DNA of 17,199 bases from Streptococcus mitis (GCA_018364455.1 JAGZLW010000038.1:1-17199), one strand, 5' to 3'. Shown: positions 7,038 to 15,497, counted from the stretch's first letter. The notes: generated from the sequence alone by a model not told the origin. A program made the numbers and translations.

Positions 7038-8930
7038 TTACCAAATAATCACGCGGTCTTCTGGTGAACGCCACATACCGTCTCCCTCTTTAACATCATA
7101 GGTTGTAAAGAAATCATCGAAGTTTGGTACTTGTACATTGACACGGAGTTTGGCTGGTGCGTGCACATCGACGCTAGCCAAAAGTTTCATAAATTCTGGT
7201 CGACCTTTCATGCGCCAGATGCGACCGAAGTTGTAGAAGAATTCTTCTGCTGAGAAGTCTGGTTCTCGCTTAGCTGCTTCAAGCGCTGCTGCGATTCCTC
7301 CCAAGTCAGCCACATTTTCTGACACAGTCAATTTACCGTTGATGGTTGCTCCATAAGAATCCTGTCCATCAAACTGGTCAATAACTTTTTGTGTTTTCTC
7401 CTTGAAGGCAGCATAGTCGCTCTCTGTCCACCAATCCTTGAGGCTACCATTTTCATCAAAAGAAGCTCCGTTAGTATCAAAGGCGTGGGAAATTTCATGG
7501 GCAATAACCGCCCCGATACCCCCGTAGTTAGCAGAAGATGACTGATGCAAGTCATAGAAAGGAGCTTGTAAAATGGCCGCGGGGAAGACAATTAGGTTCT
7601 TCTGTGGATTGTAGTAGGCGTTGACCATATGAGCAGGCATGCCCCATTCTTTGTAGTCTACAGGTTGGTTCCACTTGCTCCAACTGTGCTTGATTTCCAC
7701 ACGCGCAAAGGATAGAGCATTGTCAAAAAGACTAGCATTTTCATCCACTACCTTGTCCTTATAGCGTTCTGGCAATTCTTCTGGATAACCGATATAAGGC
7801 TTGATAACATTGAGTTTGACGATGGCCTTGTCACGAGTTTCAGGAGTCAGCCAGTCATTTTTAGCCAAGCGTTCCTTATAGACATCAATCATGGTTGCCA
7901 CTTTTTTCTCTACATCCGCCTTAGCTTCTGGAGAGAATTTTTCATGGGCATACCAAAGACCCAAGGCTTGTTTGAATGGACCTTGTGCTAGCTGATAGGC
8001 TGCCTTAACCTTGTCTTTAGCTTCTGGAACTCCTGAAAGCGCACGGCTATAGGCACCTGACAAGACACGAATTTCTTCTGTTAAATAGCTGGTTGAGAGA
8101 TTGACAACACTTAAAATCAAGGTTGCCTTGAGGAGAGGCCAAGCTTCTTCACTATAGAATTGCTCTGCTGCTTGCCAGAAGCGTTCCTCGTCTACGATAA
8201 CCTTGTCTGGCACTTGTCCAAGAACCGCTTGGAAGAAGTCATCTAAAGGTAGGGCAGGCGCAAATTTCTTGAAATCTTCATAAGCATATGGATGGTAGAG
8301 TTTAGCATATTCTGAACTTTCTTCATTAGAAAGCACTACTGCCGCAACTCGACGGTCCAATTCAAGTCTTTTCTCTAGCAAGTCTTCAATTTCTTCATCA
8401 GAGAAATCATAAGCCTTGAGGAGATTTGAGCTGCTTTCTTTCCAAAGAGTTAAGAGCTCTTCTCGCTGAGGATGGTCTTCTGCATAGTAGGTCGTATCTG
8501 GCAGGATCGTGCTTGGAGCGCTAGCCCATAGAACATTGATTCTGGCATCCATAAAGTCTGGCGATATACCAAAAGGAAGAAAGTTTGGTTTGCCAGCAAG
8601 CTCAAACTCTGCTAGTTTGGCAGTGAAATCTGCAAAAGTCTCCAATTCTTGGAATTCTTTAAGGAGTGGTAAGACAGGTTTGATACCGTCAGCTTCTCTC
8701 TTGTCAAAATCACGAACTATGCGGTGGTATTTGACAAAGTTTGCCAAGATAGCATCCTCAGGCACCTCTTCACCTGCCAACCACTTGTCTGTTGTCGCCA
8801 GCATCAGGTCTTCAATTTCCTGATCTAAATCAACAAAACCTCCCGTTTGAGACTTATCTGCTGGAATTTCAGCTGTCTGTTGCCATTCCCCATTGATAGC
8901 ATCATAAAAATCATCTTGATAACGTGTCAT
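7038..8930 (-). CDS. pepO: PepO: neprilysin-family (M13) zinc endopeptidase
   Basis: 630 aa from the ATG at 8930, the usual length and N-terminus (MTRYQDDFYDAINGEW) of streptococcal PepO. The frame stays open 20 codons further up to an ATG at 8990, but that extension is unlike the family. The M13 motifs are all there: NAYYNP upstream of the active site, HEISH at residues 478-482 (zinc histidines and catalytic Glu), ENVADLGG at 538-545 (third zinc ligand and Asp), and the C-terminal tryptophan after VII. PepO cleaves oligopeptides. There is no signal peptide, although family members are also reported on the pneumococcal surface, where they bind host proteins. It diverges from psaB across about 180 AT-rich bases; its own promoter is not clear (a weak minus-strand TTGCAT-17-TAAGCT is possible). 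Confidence 0.95.
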   Translation of the reverse strand: MTRYQDDFYDAINGEWQQTAEIPADKSQTGGFVDLDQEIEDLMLATTDKWLAGEEVPEDAILANFVKYHRIVRDFDKREADGIKPVLPLLKEFQELETFADFTAKLAEFELAGKPNFLPFGISPDFMDARINVLWASAPSTILPDTTYYAEDHPQREELLTLWKESSSNLLKAYDFSDEEIEDLLEKRLELDRRVAAVVLSNEESSEYAKLYHPYAYEDFKKFAPALPLDDFFQAVLGQVPDKVIVDEERFWQAAEQFYSEEAWPLLKATLILSVVNLSTSYLTEEIRVLSGAYSRALSGVPEAKDKVKAAYQLAQGPFKQALGLWYAHEKFSPEAKADVEKKVATMIDVYKERLAKNDWLTPETRDKAIVKLNVIKPYIGYPEELPERYKDKVVDENASLFDNALSFARVEIKHSWSKWNQPVDYKEWGMPAHMVNAYYNPQKNLIVFPAAILQAPFYDLHQSSSANYGGIGAVIAHEISHAFDTNGASFDENGSLKDWWTESDYAAFKEKTQKVIDQFDGQDSYGATINGKLTVSENVADLGGIAAALEAAKREPDFSAEEFFYNFGRIWRMKGRPEFMKLLASVDVHAPAKLRVNVQVPNFDDFFTTYDVKEGDGMWRSPEDRVIIW

Positions 8931-9050
8931 CTTGTTCTCGCTTTCATTTGTACTTGCTCTTAGCTTAACAAAAATTAACTGGGAATGCAATTAAAATACA
9001 AGATTAAAGAAACTTAAATATTTTACTGTTAATATTTTAATTTTTTAAAA

Positions 9051-9068
9051 AATTAACTTGACTTAATT
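9051..9068. promoter_or_regulatory. PsaR (Mn) operator over the psaB -35
   Basis: AATTAACTTGACTTAATT is an imperfect palindrome matching the recognition element known for the SloR/ScaR/PsaR group (TTAACTTGACTTAA core). It covers the -35 box TTGACT (9058-9063), so bound PsaR-Mn would exclude RNA polymerase. psaR itself is in this window at 367-1017. Confidence 0.85.
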
Positions 9069-9086
9069 TTTTTTTTAAGGTATATT
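9058..9086 (+). promoter_or_regulatory. Promoter of psaBCA
   Basis: TTGACT (9058-9063), 17 bases largely of T and A, TATATT (9081-9086). Start of transcription would be near 9093, right before the AGGAGG ribosome site (9094-9099). Confidence 0.85.
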
Positions 9087-9110
9087 AAGAGTTAGGAGGA
9101 ATACAAGTTT

Positions 9111-9833
9111 ATGATACGTATCGAAAACCTCAGTGTCTCCTACAAAGAAACGTTGGCACTTAAGGATATTTCACTAGTGCTCCATGGACCAACAATTACC
9201 GGTATTATTGGTCCAAACGGTGCTGGGAAATCAACATTATTAAAAGGGATGCTGGGAATTATCCCACATCAAGGTCAGGCATTTCTCGATGACAAGGAAG
9301 TTAAAAAATCCTTACATCGAATCGCCTATGTCGAACAAAAAATCAATATCGACTACAACTTTCCCATCAAGGTCAAGGAATGTGTCTCGCTAGGACTCTT
9401 TCCCTCTATCCCTCTCTTTCGAAGTTTAAAGGCTAAACATTGGAAGAAAGTGCAAGAGGCCCTTGAAATTGTCGGTCTAGCTGACTACGCTGAACGTCAA
9501 ATCAGTCAACTGTCTGGAGGTCAGTTCCAGCGGGTCTTGATTGCCAGATGTTTGGTGCAGGAAGCCGACTATATCCTCTTGGATGAACCCTTTGTTGGGA
9601 TTGACTCTGTTAGTGAGGAAATCATCATGAATACGCTGAGAGATCTGAAAAAAGCTGGAAAGACGGTTCTCATCGTCCACCACGACCTCAGCAAGGTTGC
9701 CCACTACTTCGATCAAGTCTTGCTTGTCAATCGAGAAGTGATTGCCTTTGGTCCAACCAAAGAAACCTTTACCGAAGCCAATCTCAAAGAAGCTTACGGT
9801 AATCGACTATTTTTCAATGGAGGTGACCTATGA
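9111..9833 (+). CDS. psaB: PsaB: ATPase subunit of the Mn(II) ABC importer
   Basis: 240 aa. It powers PsaC-mediated import of manganese delivered by PsaA. The ABC motifs are intact: Walker A GPNGAGKS (34-41), Q-loop Q76, signature LSGGQ (134-138), Walker B YILLDEP (154-160) and the H-loop histidine in VHHD (190-191). AGGAGGA at 9094-9100 is 10 bases before the ATG. Its stop overlaps the psaC start (ATGA at 9830-9833), so the two are translationally coupled. It is expressed from the promoter and PsaR box at 9051-9086 and so should be high when manganese is scarce. Confidence 0.97.
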   Translation: MIRIENLSVSYKETLALKDISLVLHGPTITGIIGPNGAGKSTLLKGMLGIIPHQGQAFLDDKEVKKSLHRIAYVEQKINIDYNFPIKVKECVSLGLFPSIPLFRSLKAKHWKKVQEALEIVGLADYAERQISQLSGGQFQRVLIARCLVQEADYILLDEPFVGIDSVSEEIIMNTLRDLKKAGKTVLIVHHDLSKVAHYFDQVLLVNREVIAFGPTKETFTEANLKEAYGNRLFFNGGDL

Positions 9834-10678
9834 TTGCAGAATTTATCGATGGATTGCAAAAATTCCATTTCTTACAAAATGCCTTGATAACAGCCATTGT
9901 CATCGGGGTCGTAGCTGGAGCTGTGGGATGTTTCATCATCCTACGCGGGATGTCACTCATGGGAGATGCCATTTCACATGCTGTCTTGCCAGGTGTAGCC
10001 CTCTCCTTTATCTTGGGCCTTGACTTCTTTATCGGAGCCATTGTCTTTGGATTGCTAGCTGCCATCATCATTACCTACATCAAGGGGAACTCGATTATCA
10101 AAAGCGATACCGCCATCGGCATTACCTTTTCTTCTTTCTTAGCCCTCGGTATCATCTTGATTAGTGTCGCTAAAAGTTCAACTGACCTGTTCCATATCCT
10201 TTTTGGTAATATCCTGGCCGTCCAAGATACGGATATGTTTATTACTATGGGTGTGGGGGCAGCCATTCTCTTGTTAATCTGGATTTTCTTCAAGCAACTC
10301 TTGATAACTTCCTTTGATGAACTCTTGGCCAAAGCCATGGGAATGCCTGTCAATTTCTATCACTACCTTCTCATGGTACTCTTGACTCTCGTGTCTGTGA
10401 CAGCCATGCAAAGTGTCGGAACTATCCTGATTGTAGCCATGCTGATTACCCCAGCAGCAACTGCTTATCTCTATGCTAATAGCCTGAAAAGCATGATTTT
10501 CCTTTCCTCAACATTTGGAGCGACAGCTTCAGTTTTGGGGCTCTTTATCGGCTATAGCTTTAACGTTGCGGCAGGTTCTAGTATCGTGCTCACAGCTGCT
10601 AGTTTCTTTCTCATTAGCTTCTTTATCGCTCCAAAACAACGATATTTGAAACTGAAAAATAAACATTTGTTAAAATAA
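9830..10678 (+). CDS. psaC: PsaC: membrane permease of the Mn(II) ABC importer
   Basis: 282 aa of the ABC-3 metal permease family with eight or nine hydrophobic helices. It forms the channel that takes Mn(II) from PsaA, driven by PsaB. The N-terminal GCFIILRGMSLMGDAISHAV (about residues 28-47) and the central DELLAKAMGMP (about 163-173), which is the coupling-helix region touching the ATPase, are typical. It starts inside the psaB stop codon (ATGA). It is followed after 31 bases by psaA, with a small GGGG/CCCC hairpin in the gap. Confidence 0.96.
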   Translation: MIAEFIDGLQKFHFLQNALITAIVIGVVAGAVGCFIILRGMSLMGDAISHAVLPGVALSFILGLDFFIGAIVFGLLAAIIITYIKGNSIIKSDTAIGITFSSFLALGIILISVAKSSTDLFHILFGNILAVQDTDMFITMGVGAAILLLIWIFFKQLLITSFDELLAKAMGMPVNFYHYLLMVLLTLVSVTAMQSVGTILIVAMLITPAATAYLYANSLKSMIFLSSTFGATASVLGLFIGYSFNVAAGSSIVLTAASFFLISFFIAPKQRYLKLKNKHLLK

Positions 10679-10691
10679 GGGGCAAAACCCC
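10679..10691 (+). other. Intercistronic hairpin between psaC and psaA
   Basis: GGGG (10679-10682) and CCCC (10688-10691) pair around CAAAA immediately after the psaC stop. There is no T-run. It could protect a processed psaA mRNA at its 5' side, which would suit the higher need for the binding protein. Confidence 0.45.
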
Positions 10692-10709
10692 AATAAATTG
10701 GAGGATCTA

Positions 10710-11639
10710 ATGAAAAAATTAGGTACATTACTCGTTCTCTTTCTTTCCGTCATTGCTCTTGTAGCATGTGCGAGCGGAAAAAAAGATGCAGCTTCTGGTC
10801 AAAAACTAAAAGTTGTTGCTACAAACTCAATCATTGCTGATATTACTAAAAATATTGCTGGTGACAAGATTGATCTTCACAGTATCGTTCCTGTTGGTCA
10901 AGACCCACACGAATACGAACCACTTCCTGAAGACGTTAAGAAAACTTCTCAAGCTGATTTGATTTTCTATAACGGGATCAACCTTGAAACAGGTGGCAAT
11001 GCTTGGTTTACAAAATTGGTAGAAAATGCTAAGAAAACTGAAAACAAAGACTACTTTGCAGTCAGCGAAGGCGTTGATGTTATCTACCTTGAAGGCCAAA
11101 ACGAAAAAGGCAAAGAAGACCCACACGCTTGGCTTAACCTTGAAAACGGTATGATCTTTGCTAAAAATATCGCAAAACAATTGAGCGCTAAAGACCCTAG
11201 CAACAAGGAATTCTACGAAAAAAATCTCAAAGAATATACTGATAAGCTAGACAAACTTGACAAGGAAGCTAAGGAGAAATTTAACAACATCCCTGCTGAG
11301 AAAAAACTCATTGTAACCAGCGAAGGATGCTTCAAATACTTCTCTAAAGCCTACGGTGTCCCAAGTGCCTATATCTGGGAAATCAACACTGAAGAAGAAG
11401 GAACACCTGACCAAATCAAGACCTTGGTTGAAAAACTTCGCCAAACAAAAACTCCTTCACTCTTTGTAGAATCAAGTGTAGATGACCGTCCAATGAAGAC
11501 TGTTTCACAAGACACAAACATCCCAATCTACGCACAAATCTTTACTGACTCTATCGCAGAACAAGGTAAAGAAGGCGACAGCTACTACAACATGATGAAA
11601 TACAACCTTGACAAGATTGCTGAAGGATTGGCAAAATAA
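10710..11639 (+). CDS. psaA: PsaA: Mn(II)-binding lipoprotein of the ABC importer
   Basis: 309 aa, the exact length of pneumococcal PsaA. It is a surface lipoprotein that binds Mn(II) and hands it to PsaBC. The signal peptide ends in the lipobox LVAC with lipidated C20. The four metal ligands are in place: H67, H139, E205 and D280. Residue 207 is Cys (SEGCF), where I recall pneumococcal PsaA having Ala and FimA/ScaA of oral streptococci having Cys; it lies two residues from ligand E205. The start at 10710 is preferred to a TTG at 10698 because GGAGG (10700-10704) precedes it. A BOX-like repeat begins at the stop codon. Confidence 0.97.
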   Translation: MKKLGTLLVLFLSVIALVACASGKKDAASGQKLKVVATNSIIADITKNIAGDKIDLHSIVPVGQDPHEYEPLPEDVKKTSQADLIFYNGINLETGGNAWFTKLVENAKKTENKDYFAVSEGVDVIYLEGQNEKGKEDPHAWLNLENGMIFAKNIAKQLSAKDPSNKEFYEKNLKEYTDKLDKLDKEAKEKFNNIPAEKKLIVTSEGCFKYFSKAYGVPSAYIWEINTEEEGTPDQIKTLVEKLRQTKTPSLFVESSVDDRPMKTVSQDTNIPIYAQIFTDSIAEQGKEGDSYYNMMKYNLDKIAEGLAK

Positions 11640-11752
11640 TACTCTTCGAAAATCAAATTCAAACCACATCAGCTTTATCTGCAACCTCAAAGCGGTGCTT
11701 TGAGCAACCTGTGGCTAGCTTCCTAGTTTGCTCTTTGATTTTCATTGAGTAT
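11639..11752. repeat. BOX-type intergenic repeat (short boxA-boxC form)
   Basis: The segment begins ATACTCTTCGAAAATC and ends TTTTCATTGAGTAT, so its ends are inverted repeats (ATACTC / GAGTAT). It contains the hallmark inner stretches CAAACCACATCAGC, CAAAGCGGTGCTTTGAGC and GGCTAGCTTCCTAGTTTGCT. These match, from memory, the BOX elements scattered through pneumococcal and S. mitis genomes. At 114 bp it seems to lack the boxB module. It folds into long stems and lies in the transcribed gap between psaA and tpx. Confidence 0.8.
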
Positions 11753-11761
11753 AAGCCTCTG

Positions 11762-11795
11762 AAAAACGTCATTCTCACATGAGCTGGCGTTTTTT
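11762..11795 (+). terminator. Intrinsic terminator between psaA and tpx
   Basis: AAAACGTCA (11763-11771) pairs with TGGCGTTTT (11785-11793, one G-U), with an inner CTCA/TGAG stem, followed by T to 11795. It separates tpx from psaBCA, at least in part. Confidence 0.8.
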
Positions 11796-11821
11796 CTATA
11801 CCCATATTTCCGGTCAAATCA

Positions 11822-11851
11822 TTGGAAAATTCTAACCGTTTCAGCTAAAAT
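11822..11851 (+). promoter_or_regulatory. Promoter of tpx
   Basis: TTGGAA (11822-11827), 18 bases, TAAAAT (11846-11851), placing the start near 11858 and GGAG (11867-11870) in a short leader. Confidence 0.55.
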
Positions 11852-11876
11852 GGAAGAAAAAAGATTGGAGTATCTT

Positions 11877-12368
11877 ATGGTAACTTTTCTCGGAAATCCT
11901 GTAAGCTTTACAGGTAAACAACTACAAGTCGGCGACAAGGCACTTGATTTTTCTCTCACTACAACAGATCTTTCTAAAAAATCTCTAGCTGATTTTGATG
12001 GCAAGAAAAAAGTCTTGAGTGTCGTGCCTTCTATCGATACAGGTATCTGCTCAACTCAAACGCGTCGTTTTAATGAAGAACTAGCTGGACTGGATAATAC
12101 GGTTGTCTTGACTGTTTCCATGGACCTCCCTTTTGCCCAAAAACGTTGGTGTGGTGCTGAAGGTATTGAAAATGCCATCATGCTCTCAGACTATTTCGAC
12201 CATTCCTTTGGACGTGATTATGCCCTCTTAATCAATGAGTGGCACCTATTGGCACGCGCAGTCTTTGTCCTCGATACTGACAATACGATTCGCTACGTTG
12301 AATACGTGGACAATATCAACTCTGAACCAAACTTCGAAGCTGCAATTGCAGTCGCTAAATCCCTATAG
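11877..12368 (+). CDS. tpx: Thiol peroxidase Tpx (PsaD)
   Basis: 163 aa from the ATG at 11877, the usual length and N-terminus (MVTFLGNPVSFTG). A frame extension to an ATG at 11850 overlaps the likely -10 and is rejected. Tpx is a cytoplasmic peroxiredoxin reducing H2O2 and organic peroxides with thioredoxin. The peroxidatic cysteine is C58 in PSIDTGICSTQTRRF, with T55 and R64 nearby as expected; C92 (RWCGAEG) matches the resolving cysteine of the atypical 2-Cys type. Its position after psaBCA links manganese supply and peroxide defence, important in streptococci that make H2O2. It has its own promoter and a very strong terminator (12370-12420). Confidence 0.95.
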   Translation: MVTFLGNPVSFTGKQLQVGDKALDFSLTTTDLSKKSLADFDGKKKVLSVVPSIDTGICSTQTRRFNEELAGLDNTVVLTVSMDLPFAQKRWCGAEGIENAIMLSDYFDHSFGRDYALLINEWHLLARAVFVLDTDNTIRYVEYVDNINSEPNFEAAIAVAKSL

Positions 12369-12369
12369 A

Positions 12370-12420
12370 AAAAATCCTCTGTTTCAAAGAGTTCCCTACT
12401 CTTTGAAACGGAGGATTTTT
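12370..12420. terminator. Long terminator after tpx
   Basis: A 23-bp stem (12370-12392 with 12398-12420, one G-U pair) around a 5-base loop, starting with A and ending with T runs, so it can work in both directions. It also lies just past the end of the decayed minus-strand gene. Confidence 0.93.
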
Positions 12421-12439
12421 CTTATTCTTTAATTATTGT

Positions 12440-12831
12440 TTATTTTGAAATGAATCCTTCAAAATCTTTTAGTTGAAAATTATATTTTTCAGTGAGTAAC
12501 ACATTATCCACTGCAACATCTTCTCCCAATGGGTAAATATTTCTTTTGAAACGGTTGTAGGAGGAAAATCTCTCCTACACTATTATTGATTCTGATAGAA
12601 AATTGCAAAATATCATCTACCAAACTTTCAATTATTAAGATTTTTTACAGTTTATCTGAATTAGAATCGCAAGGCTTCTCAATAATATAATTGTCGAATT
12701 TTTTCAATCTAACTTCCTCTCCACTATTTCTTCCTTTATCAAGAAAAAGTTACCTCAATATTAATAAAGTACAATTCTAAATTAACTCCAATTATTGATT
12801 CATGATAATATTTCGGTAACTCATCGTGCAA
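12440..12831 (-). pseudogene. Decayed gene of unknown family (at least three frameshifts)
   Basis: On the minus strand, protein-like frames follow each other but no single one stays open. In order they read LHDELPKYYHESIIGVNLEL and on to VTFS (from 12831), then RLKKFDNYIIEKPCDSNSDK, then IESLVDDILQFSIRINNSVG, and last IYPLGEDVAVDNVLLTEKYN running to ISK and a stop at 12440-12442. Joined, they give a C-terminal part of about 125 residues. No start or ribosome site remains at the 5' end, which abuts the ABC ATPase gene (ends at 12848). I do not recognise the family. Its strand matches the bacteriocin operon, so it may once have been its last gene, for example an immunity protein, but that is a guess. 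Confidence 0.55.
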
Positions 12832-12847
12832 TTAAAAACAAGGATTT

Positions 12848-13480
12848 TTATTTCAGACGATCCATCGTGAACACTTCATCAGCCATCTCCCAAATTGCCG
12901 GATTATGTGTTGCGATAATGATTAGCCTATTATCATCTCGAAGAGATAGCAAAATCTCCATAATCAACTGAGAGGTTGCTGGGTCTATTGAAGCTGTTGG
13001 CTCATCTGCCAGAATAAGGGGTGGATTCTTTAAGATAACTTTTGCCAAGGCAACCCGTTGCGATTCTCCGCCCGATAACTCAAAGATGCGCTTATCTAGG
13101 TCAAGATAAGCCAGGCCGACCTGTTCTAAAGCCTGCTTCTGCCTCAACCGCTGTTCCGACCGACTCAACTTTTGACCAATGAGACCTAGCTTAAGGTTTT
13201 CTTCAATACTTTGGTTTTCAATTAAGCCAAAGTTCTGGAAGAGGTAGCCCAATTCGTGACGGAAAAAATCACTCGATTTATAATTGGCCAAGTCTTTACC
13301 TCGGTAAAAAATCGTGCCATCATAAGATTCTAATTTCCCAATCATGTTCATCAAGGTTGTTTTTCCGCTACCACTTGAACCAATTAAGGCATAGACTTTT
13401 CCAGCCTCAAATGTTATTGAAAGATTCGAAAATAACTCTCGTTCTCCAAAAGATTTACTCACCTGTTTAAGTTTAATCAT
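12848..13480 (-). CDS. ABC transporter ATPase of the bacteriocin cluster
   Basis: 210 aa, of the MacB/LolD-like group that pairs with FtsX/DUF1430-type membrane proteins. All motifs are intact: Walker A GSSGSGKT (34-41), Q-loop Q82, signature LSGGE (135-139), Walker B LILADE (155-160) and H-loop H192. It most likely powers the membrane protein encoded just upstream, giving self-protection against, or handling of, the lactococcin-972-like bacteriocin. It starts 1 base after that gene's stop. Its ribosome site AAGGGAGG is made by the last codons of the upstream gene (Lys-Gly-Gly), so translation is coupled. The decayed gene at 12440-12831 follows. Confidence 0.9.
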   Translation of the reverse strand: MIKLKQVSKSFGERELFSNLSITFEAGKVYALIGSSGSGKTTLMNMIGKLESYDGTIFYRGKDLANYKSSDFFRHELGYLFQNFGLIENQSIEENLKLGLIGQKLSRSEQRLRQKQALEQVGLAYLDLDKRIFELSGGESQRVALAKVILKNPPLILADEPTASIDPATSQLIMEILLSLRDDNRLIIIATHNPAIWEMADEVFTMDRLK

Positions 13481-13481
13481 A

Positions 13482-15497
13482 TTAACCTCCCTTCAAAACA
13501 AGCATGGACATCTTGTTTTCTTTCTGCATTTGGACATGTAACTGTAAAAGAGATAGACCAGTAAAGAGTAACGAGACTAAGAAAGCAACTACTATCTCTA
13601 CCATAAGAAATACACTCGCAATAAATCCCAGTAAAAACACACCTAGTTGAGCAAAGAGATAAGTGCGATGGATTTCTAAGAACCTGAGACCTGCAATGCG
13701 TTTGATAAAAATGGCACGTCTAAATTCTTCAAAGTAGAGCCTATTCATAGTGTTAAACAACAAGATTGAAGTTGCAATCCCAAGCACAGCTCCTGCTAGC
13801 ATTACCAAACGTTCCCTCTGGATATTATCCAATAATGTGATGTAGTTGTGGTAACCTGTTTGCATTTCTGAGACCCAATTTTCAATGCCTTGTCTCTGGA
13901 TAAGCTCCTGGGCATCAGACAATTGATTAAAGAGAACGTAGTTCTGTACTGCGTCTACCCAAAACAAAACGGACTGTGGACCAGTTGATTGGGGTGTTAT
14001 AACAATGATGATTGGATCTTTCAAAAACTGCTGGTAAGAAATAGGGGTCGTATTATACACAAAACGATCCTGACCTGATTCCAAATAACCTACCGTAGCA
14101 GTCATTTGCTGTCGTTCATCTTGACTAGATATGCGACTGGTTAAGTCGTCTTCAAAAACAGATTTATAATGTTCTTCCTCTGAACGGAGGTGTTCAGGCA
14201 GCAATAAGACAAACTCCCCTACATCAAGGTGATTCATCTTTTGCTCAATAGTTGTATCTACAGGAATGTTTTGACGCTCCAAGTATTGCGGTGTGACGAT
14301 AAGGACATTGCCATTCGGGCTGTAATCGTGCCATTCTGTAGAGGTTATAAAGTTTTTGGAGGAAGCCATGCCATTTTGCAAAGTACGGTCAATTAACTGG
14401 TGTCTAGATAAGAAAGCCTTTTGTTCTGAAACAGCCAGATCCATCAATTGATACCAAGTTCTGAGTTTCCTTTGAGCTTGTTCATCAAAACCAGGACTCG
14501 TTCCTTCACGGCTGAATGATAGGGTAATCAGTTGCCTTTCCTGGCTCCAAGCCTCTTGTCCAATCCGATGCTGTTGCCAGGCTTGGGAATACTTTAAGCT
14601 ACTCCCTATTCCCAGCGTTACAATAATAATCGCTAATAGTTGACCGATTAAAATCAAACTAATGATTCCTCTGACAGGCACTTGCCCTTTTATAATCTGC
14701 ATCAGGTGTATCTTTTTTATCCCAACTGCGAAGAGTTGAGCGAAAAACAGGGAGATCGACAACAAGATGAGATTATAACAGAGCAAGCCTGCTCCTATGG
14801 TCATTAGGGATTGCGTTGGAAGCGACAGAATTTTTTGCATAAGAATGGCGAGCACGCCAGCTAAACTGAAACCAACAGCTATCCCTTTCAAATCCTCACC
14901 AACTGGTCTAAGGAAAATGGACCACCGTTTCTCTCCTGAAATGAGGCGAATGCCCGACGAACGTAATTGGCTAATTTGACTAATTAAAGTCAGTGCTCCA
15001 AAGGTTAAGATGAAAATCAATAGACTGATTAACTGAAATCCGTTACTAAAGATAGCCATTAACGTAGATAGTTTAGATGGAATTGTCAGGTGCATGTTAG
15101 TCAAGCCAAGTTGACTTAGCTCCTCCCTTAGCAAGTGAATATCTAGGTTTCCATCGAATACAAAATAGTTTGTTTCAACACTACTACTTTGAGCATCTTC
15201 TAGATTTTTTTCCTGTAGCCCATCAGGCAACTTTCCGTTCCCAAAGGTCGTATAAGAAAACACTGGAGTACCTTCTGAGTTAGGATCCTGGTGTTGAATC
15301 GCAATAAAGCTATCCGTTTCTTCTGCTAGTTTTTCCAAGCGTGTAGCAACATGCTGAAAAGTTGTTTCAGGGGAAGAATCATGTACAACAACGTTGGGGT
15401 AATAATGGGAGACATATGTATCAGTCCAAATGGTAAATACCCAAACAAAGAACAAACTAGCAAGCAGGTTGGATATGAGTATAAATAATTTTTTCAT
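13482..15497 (-). CDS. Bacteriocin-associated multi-pass membrane protein (DUF1430-like)
   Basis: 671 aa with about eight hydrophobic segments: one at residues 4-25, an outside domain (30-140), a block of four (about 147-174, 204-223, 231-258 and 277-299), a long outside domain (about 305-558) and a last group from 564 to 653. This layout and size fit the bacteriocin-associated integral membrane (putative immunity) proteins found beside lactococcin-972-like genes. They act with an ABC ATPase and resemble FtsX/MacB permeases. The exact task, immunity or export, is not settled; since the bacteriocin has a Sec signal peptide, immunity is the likelier one. AAGGA precedes the ATG at 15497. The bacteriocin gene is 102 bases upstream with a stem-loop between. 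Confidence 0.85.
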   Translation of the reverse strand: MKKLFILISNLLASLFFVWVFTIWTDTYVSHYYPNVVVHDSSPETTFQHVATRLEKLAEETDSFIAIQHQDPNSEGTPVFSYTTFGNGKLPDGLQEKNLEDAQSSSVETNYFVFDGNLDIHLLREELSQLGLTNMHLTIPSKLSTLMAIFSNGFQLISLLIFILTFGALTLISQISQLRSSGIRLISGEKRWSIFLRPVGEDLKGIAVGFSLAGVLAILMQKILSLPTQSLMTIGAGLLCYNLILLSISLFFAQLFAVGIKKIHLMQIIKGQVPVRGIISLILIGQLLAIIIVTLGIGSSLKYSQAWQQHRIGQEAWSQERQLITLSFSREGTSPGFDEQAQRKLRTWYQLMDLAVSEQKAFLSRHQLIDRTLQNGMASSKNFITSTEWHDYSPNGNVLIVTPQYLERQNIPVDTTIEQKMNHLDVGEFVLLLPEHLRSEEEHYKSVFEDDLTSRISSQDERQQMTATVGYLESGQDRFVYNTTPISYQQFLKDPIIIVITPQSTGPQSVLFWVDAVQNYVLFNQLSDAQELIQRQGIENWVSEMQTGYHNYITLLDNIQRERLVMLAGAVLGIATSILLFNTMNRLYFEEFRRAIFIKRIAGLRFLEIHRTYLFAQLGVFLLGFIASVFLMVEIVVAFLVSLLFTGLSLLQLHVQMQKENKMSMLVLKGG

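Noticed and set aside
8928..8990. Twenty-codon upstream extension of pepO
   Set aside because: The family starts at MTRYQDDFYD; the extension is unlike any leader and sits in the likely promoter region.
10698..10709. TTG start adding four residues to PsaA
   Set aside because: It overlaps the GGAGG ribosome site of the ATG at 10710 and would spoil the standard lipoprotein signal peptide.
11850..11876. Upstream ATG extending Tpx by nine residues
   Set aside because: It overlaps the proposed -10 and lacks a ribosome site; Tpx normally starts at MVTFLGN.
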